This document shows, piece after piece, positions 46,201-58,200 of a DNA stretch of 64,000 nt. The stretch comes from Allolobophora icterica (taxonomy: Eukaryota > Annelida > Clitellata > Crassiclitellata > Lumbricidae): assembly GCA_963556255.1 (NCBI GenBank), contig OY744615.1, positions 7,417,858-7,481,857 on the forward strand, written 5' to 3'. The notes under the pieces were generated by a model, which did no database searches, was not told where the DNA came from, and saw only the letters and a program-made list of their open reading frames with translations. Both the position numbers and the translations under genes were made by a program. How positions within the stretch are numbered: position 1 is the stretch's first letter; every line of letters starts with the position of its first letter.

Positions 46201-49200
46201 TGTTCAACTCTCATAGTGACTCACATGGGCGTGCGAAGGAGGGGAAGGGGTGGGGGACTTGCCCCCGTGGATTTGTGAATATATTTTCCATGCAAAAACG
46301 TCATTTTGGCCCTGGAAAATTTTTTCCCCCTTAGAATAATTTTGCCCCCCTCCGGAAAAACTCCTGCGGATGCCCATGGTGACTCATGTTTCTAACTAGG
46401 GCACGCCTCGCCGCGCCGCGCCGCGCCGTAGCCGACATTTTGTGGGCGCCGCCGCCGCCGATTTTTGTTCGTCGCCGCCGACCAAAAATGACCGGCGCGC
46501 CGCCGCCGACACTACGACGTCGGCGCAGGGCTCTACCTGAGACCCGTTCCGTCGTCACGTCCACGAAAACGTATGGGACCATACGTCCGTCGGTAGCACA
46601 TGTTCCGAACCCCGTTCCGTCGTCACCATCGTAGAGTACCTCCACGACCTGCAGCTCCGTTGACTGGATTCGCCCGACGCCCTTCATCGACTTCTTCCGT
46701 TCGACACTTTCGTCGACCGTCTTCCTTCGACTCTTCTTGTCGACTCTCAGTTCGACCGTCCTCGTCAACTGTCGAAGTCTGTTTCCTTTCGGCGATTCAC
46801 CTTGACCTAGCCCATCCCTTTGGACCCCACGGCCATCGCTTACCATCGCTGTATTAGCTATATATTTAAAGATCTACGTCCTTTACATTCGTTACAACCG
46901 ACACCTCCATATCTATAATATTAGTCCATAGCCTATATAGGCTGTACATGTTATACTATAGATCCTATTGGCCTATGCTTACCGGTTTCTTAATAAGGGT
47001 AATTCGTGACAGTGAACAAATTGAGAAACAAAAAAAAACATTGAGGTAGTTATATAATAATAATTTTAAAAAAATGAGTCTAGATGTTAAAAGAATTCTA
47101 AAACATTACCAATAACACACCAAAACCATCGATATAATAGAAAAATTTAAAACTGTATTATCTAAAATGGGTAGCAGAATTGGAAGCCTAGGGTGAGAAA
47201 AACATTTACATGTGGTTTGTGGTATGGTCTGTAACTGTAACAAGGACAGTTTGTTTATTTGGGAACAAGATAATCTGGAATCACAGTTGTTTTGTATTTA
47301 TCCATGACGGCAAACATCTTTCATCTTCTGATACATTGATTATATTTCAACTAAATAAATTAAGTAAATTCATGGAAGTCTTTACCTCAACGCTGCTCCA
47401 TAAAGTGTGGAGAGGAATAGCCCCGCAAATCCAGGTGAGTCAGCGAAAATTGAGACAACAAAATAGGGAAGCAACTGTACAAATAAATCACACACATTAC
47501 TCTCAGTTTTAAAGTAACGGAATGTTATCCAACGTAACTTAACAAAACGACTGTACAGGTCATTCATATTCTTGACATTCTTTCAACGTGTTAACAATTA
47601 TATCGTATCTAGTAATTTATAAGGCGCCTCTCGCAGTATAGACTATTCAGAGGCGCCCTCAGTGCATGAGCCCTGTGGAAACAGAAACGTCTTGAGCAAG
47701 CGAGTATATAGATGCAGGGAGATTCCCATCATGAGTTTAGTTCGAAGTCGAGATGGAAGACCATTCCAGGCAGAGGGACCTGTTACAGCAAAAGCTCGAC
47801 GTTGGGCCAGAGTGGTTATAGTACGAGGGACACAGAGATCAAGACGGCCAGTAGAGCGCAAAGGACGAGCAGAAGTTGCAGAGAGAGGTTGCCGCATAAG
47901 GTCAGAGAGGTATTTAGGGGCAAGCCGTAGCTGAGACGTGGAAACCAGAAGGAGGATCTTATACTGGATACGCGAAGTAATCGGGAGCCAGTGTAAGACT
48001 TCAATCATATATGTGGAGATATGAGCAAAGCGAGAAAGACGTGCTATGAGCCTAGCAGCAGCATTTAAGACTGACTGGAGGGGGAGAGCCGTAGCATGGG
48101 GAGACCGAAGAGGAGAGAGTTACAGTAGTCGACCCGAGAGCAAATGAATGCATGTACAATGGACAGTAGGTATAGTGGATCGCCAGATAGCTCTCAGTCG
48201 TCTCAGTTGGAAGAAGCAGGAGCGAGTCAGAGTCGAGTTATGTTCAGTAAAGGTGAGGGAGGAGTCAAGAGTGACACCCAGATCGCGTACACTGGAGGAG
48301 TAGATATAAGAAGGAAACTTGAGTGCCAGCAGTGAATAGTCAAGCTTATTTAGTTGTTGCTTAGTGCCAAACCAAATCAATTGAGTCTTGGTGGAATTTA
48401 AACAAAGTCGATTTGATGACATCCAAAGGTGCAAGTCCTGGGTAAGTGCATCAACGGAGGAAACAATGGAAAGTTGATCAGCTGGTGGACCATGAACAAA
48501 AGCTTGTGCGTCATCAGCATAGAGTTGCCCGTCGCAGCATGTTTGGTAAAGATCAGGGAAATGTCAGCCGTACAGAGGATATAGAGGATAATTCCCAGTA
48601 CAGAGCCCTGGGGTACGCCAAATCAAACCCTGACCCATTGAGATCTAGAGTCACCAAAGACAACCATCTGGGAGCGATCAGAAAGATATGATTTAAACCT
48701 AATTATACAATGGGATTGGCCAAGTGTAGCGCCATTTTTTAAAATCCCTTCTCAGCAACATTATAGCCAGCAGTAATAGTTGTCTGCAGTGATATTTCAG
48801 TTTTGAAAATAATTACAGTTTCAGTTTCTATTCAGTTTTGGGTTCGTAATTTCTATTTCAGTTCAAGTTTCAGTTTTGAAATAATTACAGTTTCTATTAC
48901 AGTTTCAGTTTCAAAATTATTTCCGTTTTCGTTTCAGTTTCTGGAAAATTTCAGTTTCAGTTTCTACATAGATATATTTGCGTTGACACACAACAGCGGT
49001 TCTGAAACTATATTTTTTATTGTGCCACCAGGTAAAAAAGCGAATATTGGCATACCACCAGCAAAGGTCAGATCACAAACAATAGACGAGTGCGAAGTCC
49101 CTTTGCAATTAGCGTAGAGAAATTTAAACTTCTAAGAAGAAGCGCATGGTGGACGCAGAAAGAAGATGGGCAAAACTCATTGAAAATTTAAAGAAACAGA

Positions 49201-52200
49201 AGCGCATGGTGGACATGAATAGCGCTCGTAATAGTTTGGTGCCCTGCGCTTGGCCTTCCAATGGCACTTTAGAAGTTTGGAGATTACAATTACGGTTACG
49301 TAGAATAGCAGCTTCAATAGTGCCAATCAAAGAAAGATGGGAAAAATTGATGAAGATGGGCATAAACTCATAGAAATTTTTTTTATTTCTTCGCGTACCA
49401 CTTTGCGACCTGGTGGTACAACAGTGGTACGCGTACCACCGTTTGAGAACCTCTGACCTAGAGAACGCTTGGAAGACGGAGGATTAGATGAATTAGGGAA
49501 TGTGAAGAGGTGTCTGTCTGGCTGTGCATCTGTACGTCTATTGTTTGTGGGCCTGTCTAATTTACGGCCCAGGCCCAGTAACACTCCCACCTAAGGCGTG
49601 ACACACGCAAGTTTCGAACTATTATGATAGATATTATACCTGTGAACTGAGTTTTGTGTACAGTCTTGCAGTGCGAGATATTAGCGTATATATTTAGTAC
49701 GCTTACTTTAGTTTCACGTGTATATGTATATATGATAGATGTATAACGTTTAGTCTTAGTGACACGCGCGGCCGGCCGATATCGGCAGCGGCGCGCTATA
49801 TGTATATTATTAGAGTTCGCTTATGCGCACGGAAGACAGGTGTGTCAAGAGGCGCGAAGAATTATGCTGACTAGAGAAGTTTGAATTCGAGTATGTTCGC
49901 TGTAGTAGTGTGGCTGACTAGTTGAGTTGTAATCGAATTGAGTTCTGTCTGTTTGTTTCTTATTAAACGGAAAAGATATTAAACTGTGTTGCTGATTAAT
50001 TCAGGTTATACTTATACGTAGAATTAGTGTTCAAAAGGTGAACGTTAAATAGGCGTTAAGTACGAAGAGAACAAGGATTTCAATCAGAAGGATTGTCAAC
50101 GGAAGGATTGGGTTGACATTATTGGTGGCAGCGTCGGTGTGGATAAATACTCACGGTGGAATAAATACTCACGGTGGAATAAATACTCACGGTGGATAAA
50201 TACTCACGGTGGAATAAATACTCACGGTGGATAAATACTCACGGTGGAATAAATACTCACGGTGGATATAAACTCACAGTGGATAAAAATTCACGTTATC
50301 ACCTCTTCGAAGGCGATAGAAGAATCTACGACGGTGATTGAAGAATTTACAACGGTGTTAGAAGAATCTACGACGGTGTTAGAAGAATCTACGCGTTGTG
50401 TGCTGTGTGACGAGTTTACGATATCAACGACGGTGGAACACGAGAAACGGTATAAAAATTTCGTTGTTTTCCACGAACAAATACAAAAGAAATCCCGTTT
50501 GTTTATCGATTCACACACCAAGAAAAACCGTGACTTCTTTTAAAAGAGAAATCACCAAAGTAAACAAGTAAGATGGAGAAACTAAGTGCTGAAAGACAAG
50601 CAGATATTAAGAAGATGTCTACTGAAAGGCTAAAACAGCGTTTGTTGAAAGCCGGTTTTAAAGAAGAACAATTAGAAGGTATGTCACGTGGTGACATGAT
50701 GCAGGAACTCGCCGAAGTGTGGGTGAAAGAAGAAGTCGAAGAAGAAGGTGCCGTTGGCGGTGCCGTAGAAAAGGCTATTGAAAAACCTCCTGTGCCTATG
50801 TCTATGGAGATGTTGATGCAGTGGATGATGATGAAAGAAGATAGGGAGGAGAAACGGAGACAAGAAGAGAAAGAAAAAGAGGAGAGACGAAGACAAGAAG
50901 AGAAAGAGATAAGACAGGAAGAATTGCGTCGTCAGAGAGAGAAAGAAGAGAAAGCGGAACTTGCAAGGCAAGAAGAATTGCGCTTGCAGAGAGAGAAAGA
51001 AGAGAAAGCAGAGCGTCTGCAGAGAGAGAAAGAAGAGAAAACGGAACTTTCAAGGCAAGAAGAATTGCGCTTGCAGAGAGAGAGAGAAGATAAAGCAGAA
51101 CAAGTGCGTAAGGCGGAACTTGAATTGCAAAAGAATCAGTTTGAGATTCAGTTAGAACAGTTGAAAAGAGATAGGGAAGATGCTGAAAGAAGAAGATTGG
51201 AGCAGATGATTGAATTTGAAAAAGCTAGAAAAAGTGATGAAGAGGTACGTCAGCAACAGATTGAAGCAAAGAGAATGCGTGAAGAAGAAAAAGAAAAAGC
51301 GCGAACGTTAGAGTTGGAACGTGCAGAACAGATCAGACAAGAAGAACTCAAATTTCAGAAAGAAAGTTTGGAAAAGGCAGAGGCAGAAAGACAGGAACGT
51401 CTGAAACTGGAGAAATCAAAATTGACATTGAAAGAAACGCAAATGAGAGAAGAACGGGAAGCAGAAAGAAGGAAACAGCAAGAAAGTGAAACTTTGGTGT
51501 CAAAAATTAAGAAAATAGGTGATGCAATGAAGCATGTATTGCCTCAAATGCCAACTGATATGATGGAGGTGCCATTATATTTTGAAACAGTCGAGAACGC
51601 GTTTCGTAGTTTTGCTGTGGAAAAGCCGTTTTGGGTTAAATTATTACTACCATTGATGACGCCGAAAGCTCGAACCGTTCTGAATAGATTGTCATATCAT
51701 GATCTAGACAATTATGATAGAGTCAAGCAGCACTTATTAAAAGAATTTAAATTGACTTCGAGAGAATACAGAGCCAGATTTGTGGATGCTAGGAAGACAA
51801 CAGAAGAGACTTATACGATGTTTACGGCAAGACTGAAGAACTTGCTAAACTATTACGTGAGAAGTCGAAACGTGAACAGAGAGTATGATACGCTCTTTGA
51901 TTTGCTGGTAGCGGATAAGCTGAAAGAATGTTTACCACCAGGTCCACTACAGTTTGTATTGTCGAAGGAAGGAACTGACTGTCTCCAAGCTAGTGCAGTG
52001 GCAGACCTAGCAGACATTCATGTAAACAATCGAATTGGGTTTGCGTTCCCAAACATAAACAGTTATCCTTCTCAACGTTCCGTAAACCAAAGCCAGAGTG
52101 GAAAGTGGAAAAGTAATCCAGGAACAGGGAATCAGTTCAAAGGTAAAGAAGTCAAGGCTAGTGTCCCTGTACCCAATGAGACCAGAGAAGTGACGTTTGG

Positions 52201-55200
52201 TCGTCAGGGATTTAACAAATCGTCAGCGCCGTTTGCCAAGAGGGAAGGCAACACATCGTTTACGCAGTATAAGAGATATGAAGGAAATGAACAACGAGGT
52301 ATTTCACAACCATACCATACAGTGGTGAAGCGTTGTCACAACTGTGGTTCAGATAAACATTTGGTTACATTTTGTCCAGTTCCAGTGGCAGCAGCTAGTT
52401 CTAGCAGAAATCAAGAACACACAAGGGTGAATTTGATTCAAGTGGTTAGTGATACAGGTAATCAAACCACAGGTCAAGAAAACCAAGAAACTGAAGTAAA
52501 GTCAGTAATGAAATGTGGTATTCAAAAAGAAATTCTATTGGATGCTGAAATTCAGAGAGAAGTTATAGGAAAAGATGACAGTCGAATATTGAAGAAATCG
52601 TTCTTGCAATATGTCGAGGTCGAAATTCGTGGAGTAGACGGTAAAGAGCCAGTGAAAGTCAAAGCACTGAGCGACTCGGGAGCAGAAATTCCGGTGATTA
52701 GTGAAGAATTACTGGAAGGCATGAAGATGGAACAAATTGGAAAAGTGAATTTGCAATGTGTGGCAGGAGATGCCATTCCTGCGAAGTTAGTGAAAGTCGA
52801 TGTTAGACTGTGTGGTAGTGACGTGGAAGAAGAGGGATTTCCGCGTAAAATCCAGTGTTCACTTACACCTTATGTCACCTTGATGTGTGCTAGTATTGCA
52901 AAGATGGGCAGTACAGAAAGATTCTTGTTGCATCCAGAGATAATTGCCGAATTAAAAGCCGTACCACAGATGGAAGTTAAAACGATACAAGGAGATGTGA
53001 GTGTACGAGCAAATGTAATGACGAGAGCGCAGAGTCGGAAACAGGAAATGGTAGATGTTGATGAAAAGAATGAAACTGAAAGTTCAAGTGATGAGGAAAA
53101 CGAAAGTAATGAGCAACGAAGCTTATCGCGAGATGGTGTAATAGCAGAGATGAACGAGCAAGAGATGGCTGCATGCGAGAATGGCACATTAAATGAAACT
53201 GAAGAAGACAATGAATGTGATGTGGGGATAGGAGACTTGTATAGAGATGAAGAGATGGATGAAGAACAAAAGGTGCAGATTGTCGATTCGAAGAAGTTCG
53301 AAGAGCAACAGAGAAAGGATGAATCGTTGAAGCCGTGGTGGAAGTTAGCACAAGAGAAAGAATCTGAATTCTGTGTGATCAACGGTTTATTGCATAAGAA
53401 ATATCAGATATTAGACCAGACGATATATCAACTAGTTTTACCAAAAGAGAGACGAATTAAAGTGATGGAATTGGCGCATGAATCGGTATTTGGAGGACAT
53501 CTAGGAGAAGAGAAAACAAGAGAACGAATAAAATTATCTTTTGTATGGCCAAAGATGAGAAGAGACATTGTGAAATTTTGTAAGTCTTGCGAGAAGTGTC
53601 AACTAAAGGCAAGGAGTCTGGTGATGGATAGAGTACCTATCACTCCGGTCTCAAGAGAAGAGGTTGCCTTCAAGAGAATGACAATGGACCTAATAGACAA
53701 CCCGAGGAAATGGCACAAAATAATTCCTTTTCACGAAAATCATTTGAAAGAACTCAAAGAAAATACGGAGAAAGCATTATTGTTTGCAGAATCTTACTCT
53801 CAAGAAAAGCAATTACAATACACAAATCAGTATTACAAGAGAGCAAGGCACAAAGGAATTTGCAGCATATCGAATTCCTTTGATTTATCGAGCAGAAGTG
53901 GAACGTCAGATCAAAGAAATGTTAAAAACAAACATCATTAAACCATCATCGAGCAGAATGGCAAGCCCTTTGGTTATTGTTAAAAAGAAAGACGGATCTT
54001 TAAGACTTGCCTGTGACTACAGATATATTAACTCATTCACAGTGGATTGTAAATATCCGATGCCGATTGTCAGAGACGTTTTGAACAAAGTTGGAAAGTC
54101 TAATGTGATTTCTATTTTGGACTGTCGAAGTGCTTATTGGACTTGTCCTGTAAAACAATCTGATCAATGGAAGACAGCTTTTGTAACACATAATGGACTG
54201 TATGAATTTACTCGTGTTCCTTTTGGAATGATAAATTCAGGCCGAACTTTTGTTAAGGCGATAAATTTAGTTTTACAGCCTATAAGTGACTTTGCAGAAC
54301 CGTATGTTGATGACATTGCTGTGCATTCTGACAGTTGGAATGTTCACTTGCAGCATCTAGATGCATTTTTGATGCAAATGAGATTGCATAACGTTACTTT
54401 GAATTTGAAAAAAATGCATATTTGGTAAGAGTGAGGTAAGGTTTATCGGTCATGTGGTTGGGTCTGGTAAGATAAAGATGAATCCAGACAGAATTGAAAG
54501 TTTGACTAATTTGAAGATCCCAGAAACTAGGAAGCAAGTTAAGCAACTGCTTGGATTTTTTAATTATTACAGACAGTTTATTAAGGACTTTGCACAGATT
54601 GCGAAACCTTTATCTGATTTAACTAGTAAACGTGTTTCTGATAAGATTGATTGGACTGTTGAACATCAGCAAGCATTTGATTTACTTAAAGAGGCTGTGC
54701 GATCCAAAGTAGTGTTATATGTTTTTGAAGTGGGAAAACCATTCAATTTGTACTGCGATAGTAGTGACTTTGCAGTCGGTGCTGTTTTAACACAGATGGA
54801 CGACAAGGGAATAGAACGCCCTGTGTCATTTATCAGTCAGAAATTAACTGATACCCAGAAGAGATGGGCTACTGTGGAAAAGGAAGCCTATGCTATTGTT
54901 TGGGCTTTAAACAAGTTAAAAGAAATTATAATTGGATCAAAAATTTTCATTTTTACTGATCACAATCCTCTTACATATTTGACTGAGTCAATGTCTAAGT
55001 CTGCTAAACTTGTGCGTTGGGCGTTAGCCTTACAAACTTTTGATGTTGAGGTGAAGTACAAGAAGGGCAGATTGAATGTTATTGCTGATTGTTTGTCAAG
55101 GTTATAAGTAATCGTAAGACTGTTCATTAATTATTTAGATATATATATATATGTTTCATGTATTTTGGTAATTTCGCAAATTTTGAAATTTAATTTGCTC

Positions 55201-58200
55201 AATTCCAGAAAAAGGAAGGAGGTAATGTGAACTGAGTTTTGTGTACAGTCTTGCAGTGCGAGATATTAGCGTATATATTTAGTACGCTTACTTTAGTTTC
55301 ACGTGTATATGTATATATGATAGATGTATAACGTTTAGTCTTAGTGACACGCGCGGCCGGCCGATATCGGCAGCGGCGCGCTATATGTATATTATTAGAG
55401 TTCGCTTATGCGCACGGAAGACAGGTGTGTCAAGAGGCGCGAAGAATTATGCTGACTAGAGAAGTTTGAATTCGAGTATGTTCGCTGTAGTAGTGTGGCT
55501 GACTAGTTGAGTTGTAATCGAATTGAGTTCTGTCTGTTTGTTTCTTATTAAACGGAAAAGATATTAAACTGTGTTGCTGATTAATTCAGGTTATACTTAT
55601 ACGTAGAATTAGTGTTCAAAAGGTGAACGTTAAATAGGCGTTAAGTACGAAGAGAACAAGGATTTCAATCAGAAGGATTGTCAACGGAAGGATTGGGTTG
55701 ACAATACCTTTAGATTAGTCGAATTCTAGCTGACAAGCTACAGTCCACATGGTTTATTGTTAACATCTGATCCAACTTTCACTAAACACGAACTCTTTTT
55801 CGTTTTCTCATCATAAACAAAATACTGCCAGAAGTAGTAAATAAAGGAATCGTTCTGGGACAATATTTACCGTACGAGTATGGGTTCTGGGACAATATCT
55901 ACCGTATGAGTATGGGTTCTGGGACAATATCTACCGTATGAGTATGGGTTCTGGGACAATATCTACCGTATGAGTATGGATTCTGGGACAATCTCTACAG
56001 ATAGACTAATAGTTCTGGGCCAGTCCCTTCAGAGTATTAGTTCTAGCGAAATTAATTCTTTTAATTATATTTAATATATTTTTAATTATATTTGAACCCT
56101 AATTTGCACTCTTGCACGATTTAATTATGATATTGAAACATTTCAAATGTTGAATAAACATATTTCTCACACCAATTTTAAGTAGAGTCTACATTTAAAT
56201 TATTTTGAACTTCACCAATTTGTATAGCGCCCTAGCGCAGCAAGGCTTATTTGAATATGGTATTGACTTAACCTATTTGATAGATATTTTAAATATATTA
56301 TGTTATAATCTAAGGTATATTAAAAGTTGTACTCTTTCGCAAACAGAGAAACAGTCAAACAGTCAAACAGTCAAACAGAGAAACAGAGAAACAGAGAAAC
56401 AGACAAACAGTCAAACAGAGAAACAGAGAAACAGAAAAACAGTCAAACAGACAAACAGAGAAACAGACAAACAGTCAAACAGTCAAACAGCCAAACAGAC
56501 AAACAGAGAAACAGACAAACAGTCAAACAGTCAAACAGCTAAACAGACAAACAGACAAACAGAGAAACAGAGAAACAGAGAAACAGTCAAACAGACAAAC
56601 AGACAAACAGACAAACAGACAAACAGACAAACAGAGAAACAGACAAACAGAGAAACAGACAAACAGACAAACAGACAAACAGACAAACAGACCCTCAGAC
56701 AAACAGACAAACAGAAAAACAGACAAACAGACAAACAGGCGGTCAACATATTTTGACATCTTAATAATAATATGGAAGCTTTTTAAGCAAGAAGAGAGAG
56801 AGGACCCATGAGCTAACCACGAGGTAGCCATGGATATGTTTTGTTAGCAACCTCAGTTTCTTAGACTCGGCATATGAGGGAAAGGCGGCCAGCTCTAACC
56901 CTCACCGTCTCATCTTCCCACCGACAGAGTTCAGTCGGTGTGCTCGTTATAGCTGAGCTTGCTATGGGATGCAGCAGGAGTAGAAATTGAATCAAATTTC
57001 TGTCTGGACGGGGATTCGAACCCCCGACCTCTCCATCGACAGCTTAGCGTGCTAACCACTACGCTATCGTGCACCCCCTCTAGTTTTAACCAAATAAGTG
57101 TTTAAATACATTTAGTTACAAAACGCGAAGAAACAAAGATCGTTAGGTTCTACTGTTGGGAATGTACGCACAGCCTGTCATTTATCAGCATATAGTTGAG
57201 TTCTCTAAATTATTTGCTAAGAAATACAAAACTGATAAGTAAAAGAGAAGGAAGAACTCTAAATTATTTGCAAAGAGATATAAACCTGTAAAGTGTGGAG
57301 AGCGAGCAGAATTGAATGTACATTTTAGTGGCTTAGCGCTGGGAGCAGCGGCAGGAACGCTAGGAAGCTGCAGAGCTGCTGGAAGCAGGGGCGAGAGCGC
57401 TGAGAAGTTGCGGGAAGATCTGAGAAGTTGCCGGAAGATCTGAGAAGTTGCGGGAAGTTGCGGGAATTTAGAGAACTCAACTATATGCTGATAAATGACA
57501 GGCTGTGCGTACATTCCCAACAGTAGAACCTAACGATCTTTGTTTCTTCGCGTTTTGTAACTAAATGTATTTAAACACTTATTTGGTTAAAACTAGAGGG
57601 GGTGCACGATAGCGTAGTGGTTAGCACGCTAAGCTGTCGATGGAGAGGTCGGGGGTTCGAATCCCCGTCCAGACAGAAATTTGATTCAATTTCTACTCCT
57701 GCTGCATCCCATAGCAAGCTCAGCTATAACGAGCACACCGACTGAACTCTGTCGGTGGGAAGATGAGACGGTGAGGGTTAGAGCTGGCCGCCTTTCCCTC
57801 ATATGCCGAGTCTAAGAAACTGAGGTTGCTAACAAAACATATCCATGGCTACCTCGTGGTTAGCTCATGGGTCCTCTCTCTCTTCTTGCTTAAAAAGCTT
57901 CCATATTATTATTAAGATGTCAAAATATGTTGACCGCCTGTTTGTCTGTTTGTCTGTTTTTCTGTTTGTCTGTTTGTCTGAGGGTCTGTTTGTCTGTTTG
58001 TCTGTTTGTCTGTTTGTCTGTTTCTCTGTTTGTCTGTTTCTCTGTTTGTCTGTTTGTCTGTTTGTCTGTTTGTCTGTTTGTCTGTTTGACTGTTTCTCTG
58101 TTTCTCTGTTTGCCTGTTTGTCTGTTTAGCTGTTTGACTGTTTGACTGTTTGTCTGTTTCTCTGTTTGTCTGTTTGGCTGTTTGACTGTTTGACTGTTTG

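Larger units (their letters stand above)
43785..46535. mobile_element. hAT-type element with GC-rich (GCC)n ends, hosting a LINE and a smaller hAT
   Basis: The left end TAGAGCCCTGCGCCG and the right end CGGCGCAGGGCTCTA are perfect 15-bp TIRs. The TSD CCTGAGAC is perfect (43777-43784, 46536-46543). Both subterminal regions (43800-43930 and 46400-46530) carry GCCGCCGCC runs and the shared block GTGGGCGCCGCCGCCGCCGA. There is no transposase. Inside are a LINE (44060-45190) and a 155-bp hAT-like MITE (46224-46378). Confidence 0.92.
49641..55703 (+). mobile_element. Ty3/gypsy-type LTR retrotransposon, integrase domain upstream of RT, core deleted
   Basis: Two 478-bp LTRs (49641-50118, 55226-55703) that look identical by eye begin TGTGAACTGA and end GGGTTGACA. 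The TSD ATACC is perfect (49636-49640, 55704-55708). Coding order is gag, protease, integrase zinc domain, RT, RNase H. Standard gypsy elements have integrase last; the upstream position is the arrangement reported for Gmr1-type elements. The integrase catalytic core is missing and pol is out of frame with gag, so the element cannot be autonomous, yet matching LTRs and TSD indicate a recent insertion. Confidence 0.95.

Noticed and set aside
48994..49455. 8-bp TSD for the CAGCGGTTCTGAAAC element
   Set aside because: The flanks ACACACAA and ACCTAGAG do not match, so I report TIRs only.
57000..57078. tRNA gene with perfect B box
   Set aside because: Acceptor stem halves do not pair, and it continues into a SINE body; the same applies to its mirror copy at 57598.
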